From: Nymphaea colorata
Taxonomy: Eukaryota > Streptophyta > Magnoliopsida > Nymphaeales > Nymphaeaceae
Assembly (NCBI RefSeq): GCF_008831285.2
Contig: NC_045144.1
Coordinates: forward strand, 18,801,716 to 18,865,715
Direction of reading: 5' to 3'
Length of the DNA: 64,000 nucleotides
Position numbers and translations under genes: made by a program. Numbering within the stretch: the stretch's first letter is position 1; each line of letters starts with the position of its first letter. Positions 1-14,855 of this stretch are shown here, in pieces. The notes below the pieces were generated by a model. The model searched no databases, was not told where the DNA came from, and was given only the letters and a program-made list of their open reading frames with translations.

Positions 1-320
1 TTGTCAAAATTTTTATATAGGTTAAATGAAATTTTTTAACCTATATAATCTACCTTCATCACATATTATTATATAGTGCATACTTATGCAAAAAATCTTC
101 AACATATTATTATAAAATGTTGGCAAAGTTTTATGAGAATCACATTCTCATTAAAATTCAAAAGCAGATGCTTATTAAGTGGAAAGTTTGGTATAAAGTC
201 ACTTTGGCATTTTTTTTTTGTCATGGGCACGATGCTCAGTTGTCCACTAGAATTATAAAGTAATGTGGCCTTTGTCATTTTCTCTTTGTTATATTTAAAT
301 CAAATCCAACTTTATCACTA

Positions 321-545
321 AGCCTGAGCAACGGGTAGGCTCAATTAATTTTTTTAATTTTTAATTTTTTATTTAATAATAATATATGTTTTACTATTAT
401 AAATATATTTATATTCAATAATCTTTATTTTATATTTTTTAAAAATGTTTTTTTATTTTAATAGGGTCGGACCTGTCCCGGGTTTTAGTATCGAGCCTAG
501 ACTAGAGCTCGGATTTCAGGCGTCGGGCCGACCCTATCCCAGGTC
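321..545. mobile_element. TA-flanked non-autonomous element, GGGTCGG/CGGGCC type
   Basis: GC-rich arms surround an A+T-rich core at about 340-460. The left end reads agcctgagcaacggg. The right end, read on the other strand, starts agacctgggatagggtcgg, so the termini are imperfect inverted repeats. TA lies directly outside both ends (319-320 and 546-547). No coding capacity is seen. The downstream 544-690 stretch is a degenerate 76-bp direct duplication (tctacctatYgcttc, at 544 and 620). A MITE-like element is the best description; the family is not recognised. Confidence 0.45.
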
Positions 546-692
546 TACCTATTGCTTCAAAATGAGACCCAAGGCCTCCGTCTATTCTCTTTGCTCTTGA
601 GCTCGGCCCGAAGCCTAAATCTACCTATCGCTTCGATATAAGACCCAAAAAGCTCAATCTATTCTCTTTGCTCCCTCCTTTAGGCCAATATC

Positions 693-732
693 ATCCAATT
701 AAAATTAAAAGCATCCAATTAAAATTAAAAGC
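693..732. repeat. 20-bp perfect tandem duplication
   Basis: The 20-mer atccaattaaaattaaaagc is present twice head to tail with no difference. It lies immediately before the possible solo LTR. Confidence 0.9.
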
Positions 733-736
733 ACTA

Positions 737-1157
737 TGTGTTCCCCTGCGTCTAGAGTTTGTAAAGTCCTTTGCTTTTGCTGTATTTGCTTTGCTTATGT
801 TGAGTCTTGGTGTAAGCTAGTTTGTTCACTTATGTCGGAGTACCCTCCCAAAACGGCTCCCTAAGTGTGATATTGAGATTCCTTGTTTTGGATGGTCGGC
901 ATCGAGAATTTTGTAAGCGGCTTCGGCCATCCTTGTAAGTAAAGTGTAATAGCTTACTTGCTTTCCCTCGTGATGTACTCTTCTATTTGAAGTGAAATAT
1001 ATTGCGAGTTTTCTTTCCACACTCTTTGTGCAAATTTGTGTTCTTTGTTTTCGAGAAAGCATTCAAGTGATCTGCGCCCACTTGAACGAAAGCGAAGGCT
1101 TGCGGCTAACTGGCGAGAGTTTGCCGCGCTGCACGGGTTGAAGGAGTCGGCCCGTGA
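737..1157. mobile_element. Possible solo LTR
   Basis: A 421-bp non-coding block begins TGTGTTCCCC and ends GGCCCGTGA. It is flanked on both sides by CACTA (732-736 and 1158-1162), a 5-bp repeat of the size that LTR-retrotransposon integration leaves. The last kilobase resembles LTR sequence in style: an A+T-rich region, then a short GC-rich end with a gggttgaaggagtcggcccg motif. The usual terminal CA is found only if the right border is moved to 1159, which shortens the target repeat to CTA. No second LTR or internal domain is present. Confidence 0.4.
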
Positions 1158-1650
1158 CACTATGAATACTTGCATTAATAAAATTATGTCATGTACAAAG
1201 CAAATAAAATAAAAGATGCCACGTAACTTTTCTCGAACAATTTATTCCCTCAATTTAAAAAAGACTCAATTAGTGTGGAAGGAAAAATTTAAAGAACAAA
1301 TTAGGCTATCCAGTGTTTCATTTTAGCATTATTTATTTCTCTTGCAGGTGTGTCATAAAAAAAAAGAAATTATTCGAGTAAATAAGAAAAAATGTTATTT
1401 TATTGTATTCTAATTTCTACTGCACTTTAATTGAGAAAATAGTGAAGTTATTACATTGTTGCTTTTCTTTGTCTTAGTTTTTGAAATTGACTTGCTGCTA
1501 AAGAGTTGTTCTTGTTCGACATTTTAGATAATCTGTCGTCCAGTAGTTGGATTTGGACCTACCTGTTTTAATGATTCAGGATCGAAAATTGAGACCATAT
1601 CCGTCTATCTGATACTCGGAGGTTCGAAGGGTTTAACGGTTCAGGGTTTT

Positions 1651-1670
1651 AGAGAGAGAGAGAGAGAGAG
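1651..1670 (+). repeat. (GA)n tract abutting the TIM8 start codon
   Basis: A pure AG dinucleotide tract runs right up to the ATG at 1671, so it lies in the 5' untranslated leader. GA tracts in plant leaders can bind BBR/BPC GAGA-binding proteins; that role is inference here. Confidence 0.7.
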
Positions 1671-3041
1671 ATGGACTCTTCTTCGGTCGACTCGTCCGAG
1701 TTTCAGAGGTTCCTCGAGGCAAGCAGTTTCTCTCTGTTGAATGTGTTTCTTCTCTCCCTGTGCTTCCTGATTTTGTTTCCGTTGCTTCTTTTTTGAACAA
1801 AATTCAGATTTATCCACCGTCACGTCATTCATTTCTAGTTCTCGAAGGAAATTTTCGTATAAGTGTCTGTATTATAGAGGTTGGATGACTTCCCCTTGCT
1901 ACAGCTAATATGTTTATTGAAGAAATTTTATGAGGTGCCGTTGTTCTGACTCAAAGCAGGGACATTAGTGTTTGGTATCATCATTTTGGTTAAGTCTCGT
2001 AATATTATAGGTTATGAAAAGCGAGGATGTCATCTAACATAGTTGGATTTATGTTTTTGTTTCCCTTTGGTGTTTGATTACTTTGCTTCTTTCTGTGACT
2101 TCTTTGTAGTTTGTAGCATAAACAACCCATGTAGTTTTTTCTCCACAGATTGTTGTGTGGTCTATGGCAGCATACTTGAGGGTTTATTAATTCTTATGTT
2201 TGCTGCTGAATTTTTCTTTTATGTGAATTTAAAATGCGTTTAAGCTTTGGGTTTTCTCTTGTCTAGTTGGAAGGCTATCATGGCAGTATTCTTCATCGTA
2301 TTGTTTAATGCACTGCACTATCAGACTTGGGCCTTGTTTTTTTATTGTTCTTCAATCCTGAGGTGAACCATGTCCATAATTGCTGAGACTGGTTCCGCTT
2401 TGGCTGGACCTAGGAACTAAGACACTCTTGAGTAAATAACAATTACGTTACTCAGAATTTGGGAGTAAAGCATCAATTCCATTCACACAAACAGAATTTG
2501 GAAGTAAAAACACTAATTATATTCACATAAATATGAACTGCGACTTGTACAATGTCCAGTTCATTGTCTGCACTGAGGAAGGTTCTGGCTTCTCTTATGC
2601 AATTTCAGCAAGTCCAGGCATCACTTGTGCATTCTCAACATGCTGTGGATGTTTCTTGCCTTTTTAGAATTCAGAGTTGCTGTTCTAATCAGGTATCTGT
2701 GGTTACTCGTATCTAAAAACAATAATTAATGTCAATAAACAAAGTGTAGTAGTTGAAAACAACTGGCAGTGGAGGTACTTCTGTTGGCATTTCTCTGCAT
2801 TCTACAGCTTTTTGGTTATGTTAGCACTCTGAAATTACCAACTACCTTGCAGCAAGAAAAAGGAAGGGCTATGGTGAACGAAATGGTGGGGAAGCTCACA
2901 AGTATATGCTGGGATAAGTGCATAACCGGTACTCCAGGCAGCAAATTCAGCTCTAGTGAAGTATCTTGTCTCACCAATTGTGCTCAGAGGTATTTAGACA
3001 TGAGTAAAATCATTATGCAGCGTTTCCAGTCAATGCAATGA
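1671..3041 (+). CDS. TIM8: Mitochondrial import inner membrane translocase subunit TIM8
   Basis: The gene has two coding exons, 1671-1718 and 2853-3041, giving 78 aa, the family's normal size. Small Tim proteins form TIM8-TIM13 hexamers in the intermembrane space and chaperone hydrophobic precursors on their way to the inner or outer membrane. The twin CX3C motif is complete: C35-WDK-C39 and C55-LTN-C59, separated by 15 residues. The C-terminal half (AMVNEM, KFSSSEVSCLTNCAQRYLDM) is typical of plant TIM8. The intron starts with GC, not GT (GAG|GCAAGC), and ends TTGCAG. Joining in phase 0 gives FLE-QEKGRAM, matching the position of this junction in Arabidopsis TIM8. A (GA)n tract abuts the ATG. 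The 1.1-kb intron holds a 39-bp duplication. Confidence 0.9.
2453..2531. repeat. 39-bp imperfect tandem duplication in the TIM8 intron
   Basis: Two head-to-tail copies begin cagaatttggRagtaaa (at 2453 and 2492) and end attcacaYaaa. They differ at several positions. No function is implied. Confidence 0.75.
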
Positions 3042-5436
3042 CTTGCTTGTGCTTGTCCAAGGAGTAACTTCTTTAAGTTACCAAATTTCCATGTAAATGT
3101 TTAGAATTCCACTCTAGATAAATGTAACTGGGCAGTTTTTGACAGTTTAACCTCTTGAAAGTGCTATAGAGCTTGGTGTCCTTTTAAAACTTGTTCACTG
3201 TGGCCATAACATGCTGTCATCCTTTTAATCTATCATGTACTAAGCTTACATGCATTGCCATTTTATGCTCAATCGACTTCAGCTGATACTGGGGTTCAAA
3301 GGGGCTTCCCTTTGGACTTTTACACTGTTGGGAGGCGGCAAAAGGTACAGCAAGGCTGGGTATCTCTAGTTGTAAGAAAAACATCAGCTCATTGATATCA
3401 TTTTATTATTCAATTTTCTATTCCCTACCTAGATTTCTCAGGTAGCTAGGGCGCAGCCCTATCTTATGCAGATATGGCTTCCACTGAGATCCTATCTCTG
3501 TCTTCTTGGTTATTTGTTGCCTTGCATCCTCCTCCATCCTTCTTGGCTGAGTCATTTTCTAGAGGATTGAGTTGCTCATATAACTGAACGCTATGCTCCA
3601 AGCAATCTATGCCCCCGTGCATCTATAGGAGTTGTTGAAAGTGCACTTCAACGACTCTACTTACTGATACAAATCCTTACCTTTTAACAGTTGCAGACAC
3701 GAAGCGATTGGCATAATGGTGCAGACTGTGAGTGTCATGGGCAGTCATGGTTCCAACAGAAAGCATCACACCTTATACAATTTTAAGTAACACAACCTGA
3801 GACTGGGGGTAACTTTCTGCTCCTTCAAAGACCCGCTAGGTATGCATTTCTTCTCAAACTTGTTGAGAAAGCAAAGAGAACAAAATAGTTTTCACACCCT
3901 TTGAGCATGTGGAACTTTAGTTCTGCCACCAGCATGCCATTCGTAAGACTGCAAGTTCATCTGCTCATTTAGTTGCAGAAAGCTACTTCTGCAACCTGTG
4001 TTGGTGGATTCAAATCTGTGTGGGGAAGATGGGGAGCATCAGCTGAGAAGAGGCCAAAAAATTGTCATACTTCGTTGCATCATTGTCGAGCAGTACAGGG
4101 GAACTACACGTCTTTCATTGTCCATGAGGCTGTGGGTAAAGAAAATCCCACCAAACTACCTATGTTCCTGTGTCTCTCTGTGATTGCCAAAAACAGTAGC
4201 ACTTCTTTGAAAAAAAGGGCACACACACAGACAGAGCAATACAGATAAGAAGAGATCACATAAGCTTGACTGCGTCTCATATCCACTGTAAAAGTACTAA
4301 AAAACTGAAACAACATTTTCATACTAGTAAAACGGCATCTGAAGCTTGATCTCTGGTCAAAACCCACAACCGAAATACCAGCAGTGTCAGATGTGGATGT
4401 TCTCTGTCCTCCCAATTAATCCATCTAATCAAGCGCCCACAAGGCTTAAAAGATTATTGTTCATGAAAACAACTTGACTTAAAGTATCTTCTGTGCTTAA
4501 TTAGTAATCATAAACATGTTGGTATTGACAATGACGATTAGTGTTTATATCTTCATAATGGTCATAGCCACAACTACTGCATTTCCTTGTTTTCATCTTG
4601 AAGGTTAACTGATTAAATTGGGTAATAGTCGATAATACAAAAGAGAAATTTTGCCCATAACTGCCTGTACTTGGCGGAAGTTTGAATGTGATTCTTTTGT
4701 CCCTGTCTACTATCCTGTAAGAAAGAGATCATATTTAGGCTTTGAAAAAATCGGCAGGGAAACAAGGCGCGGTTGTGCTTAGCTCGTCCAAAATTGTGAA
4801 GTGGCTCAAAAGGTGTCGGATAAGTGGGAGCTGCTTCCGATTCAGCCTAAATCCGCTACTGTAATTGAATAAATGGTGAACTGATCCAGCTGTTTCTAAT
4901 CCGATTTCATGTCAAATCTTTTCAAGGCATGGGTCAGTCGAAAAGAACCGGTTCTTTCACATGGTTTTCTACTAAATGCAGCTTGCTGTTGCAAACTGTT
5001 CCAAACTGCTGCTGGGCAGTGTGCATGGAAACTGTTATTTGACAACAACTGAAATGGTGCAGACACCAGTTTCTGCCATTGATGGTGCCAGCAGAGGAAA
5101 GCTTATTTTAACAGGAAAAATTTTCAGCAGTAACCAAAAGGAGAGGGCTGCCCATTTAGCATCTCATCAAACTTTCAGAGCTGAGCAGCCCAAGTGTGGC
5201 CCCTACCTTTGCTGCAAGGAACATGGCCCCCATACAAGCATTGCATTGGGGAAAAAGAGAAAATTTGTCTATGGTCCACAGTGAAAGGTTAGCAGCAGTG
5301 TTTAAGGCACAGCAGGCCCATCCATTGTTTTCTCTTCTTCATCATCTTCGAGAGAACAAGTGGTTAATAACCTACTGCCTGAAGAAGACCTGATGACCCC
5401 TCATTCCCCCCTACATCAGGACCTCGGTACACCCTT

Positions 5437-5530
5437 TAACTTGAGTGTCGTGATCTCACCTTTTACGGTCTATGATAATGAGTATAACTTGAGTGTCATG
5501 ATCTCACCTTTTACGGCCCAAGAAAATAGT
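5437..5530. repeat. 47-bp imperfect tandem duplication
   Basis: Two copies begin taacttgagtgtcRtgatct, at 5437 and 5484, and continue through caccttttacgg. Confidence 0.75.
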
Positions 5531-5749
5531 ACCCATGAGAATCGAATAGGCGAAGTGCCTTCAATACACCTACCTTTTAAACCAGTTATACTAGGCCCCC
5601 TTAAAGTCATATTATTTATCATATTATAGGCAGCCAAAAAATAGATTTTGCAAACATATCCACAAATATAGTTCTTAGAGTACTATCATAAAAACTTTTC
5701 CTCAACACTTTTTTGCAAAGTTTTGTTCTTCAGAAAATATTGGGAATTC

Positions 5750-5783
5750 CACACACACACAATATATATATATATATATATAC
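5750..5783. repeat. (AC)n(TA)n microsatellite
   Basis: A short CA run passes directly into a TA run. Confidence 0.9.
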
Positions 5784-6429
5784 CAAAACAATTTGGAGAA
5801 TAAGAGTTGTGGACTAATTTTCTTATGTTGATGAAGAGTTGGAATAGTTTTTAAACTTTTCCAAATAAACAAAAGATGGAGCGGTAAACAAAGAACACGC
5901 TAAAAGTGATTTGAACTAAAAATGACAATATATAATGATATCATCACACAAATAATTTTTCGCAGTATTTAAAGGCTGAAGCAATTATGAAAAGGCGATT
6001 AACATTTGAGCAAGTATTAAATCACTGCTCAATTTTAAAAAAAATAATAAATGGACAGCCAATTTTGAGAGCAATATACAAAGGGCCTCCTACCGACAAA
6101 AGACAGTAATTTTTTATACAATAATGAAAAAAAGATATTGTACTCCTTTGATTAACGAAAGATATATCACATTTAGGATGGATATTTGTGTTATTTTACA
6201 CAAAAAAATTTGATGTTTACTATTTAATGGGCAACCCTTTGATAATCTCATATGCAAATAATGAGTGTCTATTTATTAACTTTTAAAAGTTGAACAGTAT
6301 TTGCTATTTGCTAATCATTAATGCAGTTTTTTCTTAAAAATGTTATGAAAAAAATTCTTTGAAACTAAATTATTTTTGAGTGAAAAATGCAACAATTTTA
6401 AACTGTAGCGCTTATTTGTTACCATGTTT

Positions 6430-9001
<2,572 letters not shown>

Positions 9002-10735
9002 TTATATGGAGAGACTGTTCATCTTTGAAGCTGCCTGTGAGATGTCCTGTGCATTTGAACAAGATGCTTCTTGCTTCTGTACTTGTTCTGGAGGAGGAGG
9101 AGGAGGAGGAGAAGGGGAAGGAGGCCTGACTGGTGGAGCAGCACACACTGGTATCACGGAGCGTATATGAACAGCAGGAGCCATTGCATGAGAAGGGAAG
9201 TCTGAACCACAGAACATCCTTGGAGGAAGGATTGGAGACCTATGAGCCATTGGTGGTGGAGCTGGTACCCTGAAATTTTTAAGTGATCTTATCAAGGTCG
9301 GTTCAGTGTTCTGCTCAGGCTGGAGGTTCAATGGCAAAAACGGCTTAGAGAAATTGGGTTTAGGCCTGAAAGCATTGGACGTGCAACTGAGGTTTGCTTC
9401 TTTTTCAATGGCTTTGGATGGAACATGCTGTTCTGTCTTCCTACCATTAAGCCATTCCTCTTCGTCTCTCTGATGTTCTTCAATTGGAGGAGGAACCTCC
9501 TCTGCTCTGACCTGGGGTTTGCTCCTAATCTGTACAGGAATTGCTCTAGTTTGATTTAGAGCAAGAGATGGTGGTGCTGCTGCTTCTTTTGAACAAACTG
9601 ATCCGCTCGATTGAGATGGCGATTCTTTAGGTTTTTGTTGTTGGTGGTGGTAGATGTTCACAGGTGGTAGAAGTTTCGAACATGCTCGAGGAGCAGAGAT
9701 GGATACGAAAACACCTTGTTGATGTGGCTGCTGCTGAGTAGCATAGGATGGTAGTTCTGACAATAAATCTGGTGACCCCCATTGCTGACATTGAAGAGAA
9801 GTCTGAGAATGAATTAGGTATTTATCCTTGTAGTTCATCATCATCCTTTTCCTGACCAGATTCTGTTGGTGTTCCCTCTGCCGTACTGCTTTGTTGGTCT
9901 CATCTTTGGGTCTCAGAGAAGAGAGAGCCCGGGCCACAATTACTTGTTCCTGCTCTTCACCATTATCAGACTCCTTGCTGATTTGAAACAAAGAGTTCAA
10001 ATTTGGCACTGAAACACAAATGAAAAAACCAGGTATAAGCACTCCCCAACACAGAGACCGGAGAAGTAAATTAATGGAAATTCATCTCATCAAAGAGAAA
10101 AGGGGACTACGTCAGTCTCCACCTACATTGTTTGAGAGCAGACCAGGCAGCCATTGCAGCATTCTTCTCCGCTTGTTTCTTGGTTTTTGCCGGATCACCA
10201 TTGAAGGTCATGCCAGCAAGTTCCACTGTGCAAGTGAACACAGGCATATGGCCTGGACCTGATCTCACAGTGGTGTATACAGGCAGGTTTAGGCCTGCTC
10301 TGTGAGCAGTCTCTTGAAGTAAGTTCTTGTAGACTCCAGTCTCATCCTGAAAGATGTAAGGTTTCACAAAAACCAGGAGCAGGAAGGGTGGAAAAATCCA
10401 GTAAATTGTATGAACTTTTGAAAAATCATGTCAATGTTGTCATATATTTATATATTTCAGAGAAAAACATGGTGGCATTCAAGACTCACAAGCACTTTTG
10501 CAGCCAGAGACTTGGGGGGGCCTCTTGTGGAGAGAGTGTTGAGTGCTACCTCAGCAGCAGCGTGCTCAGCCTGCCTCAGAGTTGTGCAGTAGCTCGGCCC
10601 TTCAAAGATCTCGCCATTGAAGTTCACAGAAGCTCTGAACCTCGGCGCATGATCTGGTCCTTCCCTGATACACGCATATGATGGAAGATTGAAGCAACTC
10701 CTCTGTGCTAGTTCTTGCAGCTGGTTCTTATACAT
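9002..10735 (-). CDS. DRB2: Double-stranded RNA-binding protein, DRB2-like
   Basis: Three coding exons in transcript order are 10735-10490, 10346-10127 and 10008-9002. The phases join cleanly and give 490 aa. Two N-terminal dsRNA-binding domains sit at about residues 1-70 (start MYKNQLQELAQRSCFNLPSY) and 86-154. The second carries the basic helix KTKKQAEKNAAMAAW at 136-150, which contacts RNA. The long tail is low-complexity, rich in Q, S and P, with the conserved AxAPAVHIRSVIPVCAAPP block before a poly-proline run. In Arabidopsis, DRB2-type proteins act with Dicer-like enzymes in microRNA biogenesis and translational repression. The ATG chosen aligns with the family start. The upstream sequence ends GGTAG just before GCATG, so a 5' UTR intron is likely. 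DRB3 or DRB5 is an alternative name. Confidence 0.9.
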
Positions 10736-11302
10736 GCCTACCAATCCAACCCAATGAAAGAAATCAAATAAGAAACATGAAACATATCAACCCCAGAAGA
10801 ATAGAAACGAGAAACCGACATGATGAACAGTATTAATCTAACATAAGAAAGCAAAAGGTCCCCAATCTCTCAATCACAGAACAAAGCAGAAGGAAGTCTA
10901 CCTTCTCGACTTGATGCTTCACTACTGCATGAGTTTCAGCCACTGCAAACAGCAAAACCTTTGTGGGGTTCTTCTAAACTAAGGCATGAGAGAGAGAGAG
11001 AGAAACAAAGAAAGAGAGAGAGAGAGAAACAAAGAAAGAGAGAGAGAGAGAAGGAGGTGAAATATCTGGGGGGGCGGGGGACTGATTCCTGTCTGTGAGG
11101 CCTTTTATTTGAGGCCGTCTCTCTTTCTCTGGATTTCTCTTCTCCCTTTGATTTTGTTACTATGCAGATAGAATTGGATTCTTAGGAGTTCGCTGCCAAG
11201 TTCAAACGCACGCTTTCCCAGCAGAGCACAGTTTTCCAGTACTGTGAACTCAAACCCAGAAGCCATTCTCCCCCTCACCACTGCCTTTAATGGGCATTTA
11301 TA
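10736..11302 (-). promoter_or_regulatory. DRB2-like promoter and leader with TATA box
   Basis: On the minus strand a TATAAAT box lies at 11302-11296 (context GGCTATAAATGCCC). A transcription start near 11265 would give a leader of about 530 nt. The leader contains a long CT tract (GA on the plus strand, 10988-11053) interrupted twice by aaacaaagaa. A possible 5' UTR intron runs from a GTAGAC donor near 10902 to the GGTAG acceptor near 10738. The spacing supports the model; the exact start site is not visible. Confidence 0.5.
10988..11053. repeat. Interrupted (GA)n tract in the DRB2-like leader
   Basis: Three GA blocks are separated by two copies of aaacaaagaa, so the compound unit itself has been duplicated. 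Confidence 0.85.
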
Positions 11303-12254
11303 GCCTTCCTTTTAATTTAACTTGGCTTTTGCTCTTTCCAATTATCAGTTTTAATGGCCATTGTTTTGGGTCTTAACAGAAGCTTTAATGCACTGCAAGA
11401 TTCTATTGCTCCTCTTCCCCACCTTAAAGCCTCCACTCCAAAGTCAATGGTCCACTGCCTGTCAAGACCTTGGATTCTCTCTTTCTCTCTCTCTCTAATA
11501 TCTCTCTTTCTTTCTCTCTGTAAAAAGAAAAAGAAAAAACAGTAGCAGCTTCCTTACCCTGAAGAGAGGGATGGTTCCCAATCTGAATCTTGACTGCTCT
11601 TAATGTCACAACTCAAAAAAACACCAATTTGCTTGTAACTTTCTGTTCATGTGTCAACTAACTACAGTGTGCCCTTTTTACTTGTAGTCTGCTTGACCAT
11701 GGTCAGCAGGAGTAAAGCTTTCAAGGTTTAGAAAAGGCCACATCTTCAATATCAGAGCTTTTAAGTATTTCTGTTGGCACAAAATCACTGCATTAATGAC
11801 TATTAGACTTTTGATTTGTCTTCTTTAGCATTAATGTACTTTGAAAAAACAGCCATTCTTTGTTAGTTTAACCATGGTTAGTAGCCTAGTGTGGCTTCAT
11901 AATGGAAAACTATTTCCAGTACTTGGGGCATTTCATTGAATCTCATTAACAAATTCAATTTCTGAATTAGGTCCAAATACTTTATTATAGATGCATAAAT
12001 GCATTCATGCATGTATAATTAGCAGTAACACTTGCCTACCAGTAGAATGAACTTAAGGGAAAAAACTCTTTTTTTTTTTGTATTTGCTAAAATTTGTCAT
12101 AAATGATTGGTATATGCTTCTCATGTTATATATGAAAAACTGGTAACAATCATGAAATGATTTACAATGCCAAGAGACACAAGATACAGAAAAAAAACAG
12201 ATTCAGAGTAGAGGGACATTGTCCCATTGAGAGGAATGACCCTACCATGCAAAC
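11303..12254. other. Intergenic region upstream of DRB2-like gene
   Basis: No gene is seen. A CT-rich stretch at 11475-11520 yields spurious low-complexity ORFs on both strands. Confidence 0.6.
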
Positions 12255-12256
12255 TA

Positions 12257-12641
12257 GGGTTGTCAATATATCATATTTGAATAGGATATCTGATCGTTTC
12301 GATCTGAAAAAACCGGATATGGAAAAAAAAATTAATATCCGATTAAGAAATCATATCAGATTCAGATTTAATAAATGGCATCCGATCGGATTCAGATTCA
12401 GATACATAAATATCTGATCGGATTCGTTCATTTTTAAACAATTATCTTGTATATAATGCTATTAAATTTTGAAAATTGGCAAAATCCGGTTCAAAATTCA
12501 GATTTGGATTCGGATAAAAATATAAAAATCGGATTTGGATATGACTTTTCTTTGTTCGAATTCTAATATGAATATGTGAATATCCAAAAAACGGATATAA
12601 TTAAGGATATATTCGATCTGAATCTGATCCGTTGACATACC
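12257..12641. mobile_element. TA-flanked element, CGGATTCAGAT type
   Basis: The left end is gggttgtcaatat. The right end read on the opposite strand is ggtatgtcaacgg, so 8 of the first 10 bases match as inverted repeats. TA is found just outside both ends (12255-12256, 12642-12643). The 385-bp interior is a mosaic of degenerate words around tcggattcagatt and its complement, so both strands look alike. It has no ORF of its own; the overlapping ORF track-like reading at 12157-12417 is an artefact of that composition. Confidence 0.6.
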
Positions 12642-12739
12642 TAATGCCTGATTGGGGAAACAGAAATTCCGTCCATATGCAAAGGTATGCAAAGGTGGGC
12701 TTTGTTATCTTTTTTTTGCCATAAATTTGGAACCCAAAC

Positions 12740-13055
12740 TACCACTGGCATTGGGCAGCCCGGTCCGATTTCGAGTCGGGTTTGGGCCAGCATGGTCCCA
12801 TTTGAAGTCGGGCTTAGGCTGGCCCATAACCTGTGTGCATGACCTGGGTGCGGCCCAGCCTAACCTAGCCAATCTGATTTTAAATAAAAAATAACATCTA
12901 TATTTAATATGCAAATATGATATTTTAATAAAAAAATATAAATATATTAAATATGATTATATAATACATATCGAGCCTGGCCAGTCTCACCGAAGTTGGG
13001 CTCGGTCCTGCTGGGACCCTTCTTTGGCTGCCAGAGCCAGCTTGTACCAGAACTA
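12740..13055. repeat. Repeat with GGCCCG-rich arms and an A+T-rich core
   Basis: Two GC-rich arms (cagcccggtccgatttcgag, and gttgggctcggtcctgctgg) enclose about 100 bp of A+T-rich sequence. The architecture matches the element at 321-545. I could not place the termini, so the borders are approximate. Confidence 0.4.
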
Positions 13056-13200
13056 GGCCCCGCACCCACCTTTGAAGCAAAACCATGAAAGTAAACAAGA
13101 AAAAAGAAAAGGAAGAAGAGCATACCCTCAAGTTCAAGAATTTTCAGAAACTCTCAATATTTTGAGCCATATTTTTCACATGAAATCAACAAATGCAAAG

Positions 13201-13401
13201 GGGTGATAGCGTACTGGGCGGCAAGGTGGTCCGGCTGCTCTTAAGAATCAGGTTTGAGTTTGTCACGTTCCAGTGCGCTCTACTTCTAAATTGTAAAAAG
13301 GTCCTGAAACATGCTATGAGAAAACCCAGAGAGAGGGCAAGGGGGGCAGTGGCCTCTTTTAGGGGGATATGGAATGAACCGCTCACCCTTTAAAAAAAAA
13401 T
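13201..13401 (+). mobile_element. tRNA-derived SINE, family A, copy 1
   Basis: Homologous by eye to 35436-35648 and, inverted, to 51887-52106. The shared order is gcNtactgggYggcaaggtgg (A-box-like), then caggttYgagt (B-box-like), cacgttccagtgcgct, ctgaaacatgctatgagaaa, and a 3' tggaatgaaccgctcaccc followed by an A run. A sequence like aaatcaacaRatgcaaa occurs both before the element (13184-13199) and near 13456-13472, a possible but untidy target duplication. Confidence 0.75.
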
Positions 13402-14470
13402 AAACCAACTTCACAAGACACTTTGATATTTTTATTTTCTCACTATTTGCAAAATAAATCAACAGATGCAAAATCAGAAGAATCCTTAAGCAGAAACTAG
13501 AGGTGTTCGGGACAATGAAATCATATCCTTTCATTAGGTTGAGAAAAGAATCATGGCACACATTGTCTCTTATTCTCATCTATATCGTCTATATCTTCAT
13601 ACCCATGATTGACTTGCGACATTACAAGAGGCCACACCTGTTTTCAAAATAGTTGATGGAATCCCAATGATAAAATATACGCTCTTCGTTGTTTTGCACT
13701 AGCATAAAGTTCCTTCAGCAGCAGGTAATTTGTTTGAAGACAGAGCGTTCCAAAAGTACAATTGAGACACACCATCTCCTTCATGTGAGTCTGTAAACAA
13801 ACACCCAAGCAACACTTGCGCCGCAAATGGGGTGAAAGTTCACCAATATGCTAGCTGACATGCATTGAATGGGTGCCGCACCTAAGCACCAGCACAGCCC
13901 AAAATTCCCTATGCCCAAAATTCTCTGGGGGTGGGGGCGATGCGTTGGCCTTCACTCAGGCAGTGGGATTCTCCTGCCGCTTATCAATGGTGATGCAAGC
14001 CGTTTACAGGTAAGAACCATTTACATCCCTATCATAGTCCAAGACTCCAGCCTGAAGTATTTGGAGGCCCTTCTCTTACGAATAGTTCACAAGCTGCGCT
14101 CGGAAGGGTTCTACTGATCATGTGCAAAAGAGACCAAGTCCCGCGATTTGTCCTTCCACAACCAATCCCACTTTGGATTATATGATATGTGATTGGTATG
14201 GTGTCTGTTTTCTGTGAAAAAAAAAGAATCTAATTACTGGCGTCATTCAAGGATTAAATTAGCTTAAAGCCTTAAAAACCTATTAATTACTGGCACTCTT
14301 CAAGGGTTAAATTAGCCAAGAAAACAGGTTCAGCATTAACCACGCAGGTTGGTGTCGATTTCCACAGTTTTCATCCAATCTAAGCGCCAGATGGTTACCA
14401 AGTGTTCATCTATTTATTTGTTTGGATGCGCATCTGTAAACTTAATGTGGATTTAATGCACTTTCTCGTG
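13402..14470. other. Intergenic region, no gene recognised
   Basis: Only short ORFs are present, without recognisable motifs. Confidence 0.6.
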
Positions 14471-14471
14471 C

Positions 14472-14485
14472 ATATATATATATAT

Positions 14486-14524
<39 letters not shown>
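14472..14524. repeat. Compound (TA)n-(GA)n microsatellite
   Basis: A TA run at 14472-14486 passes via CGA into a GA run at 14488-14524. Confidence 0.95.
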
Positions 14525-14530
<6 letters not shown>

Positions 14531-14855
14531 GATCACTTCTGTCTTACCCAGTACTTGAAAATTTACAAGCTTTCTAAGATTTCCGAAAAAATACATATGA
14601 AATGCGTGAAGCAAGATTTCAATTCCTGAGAAGAAAAGGGCAAATGCAGCACTTTACATAAAGCAGACGAATATCTGCGTTCTCATAATTTACAGGTTTG
14701 GAGAAGCTTGAACACGAGTCTGCCACAGATACTGGGGACAACAACAATGCAGCTCTCATTATCACGGCTGCATCAACTGAAGCTCACTGAAAGCAGATAG
14801 CCAGAGTTTCCACGACCAATAATTTTTTGATGGCCAGAACTCTAGAGGTGAGAAA

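Larger units (their letters stand above)
3042..6420. other. Intergenic region downstream of TIM8, no gene recognised
   Basis: The first few hundred bases must hold the TIM8 3' UTR. Short ORFs near 3973-4248 and 4976-5284 have no recognisable motif and no supporting splice structure. A 47-bp imperfect duplication and a small AC/TA microsatellite are listed separately. Confidence 0.6.
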
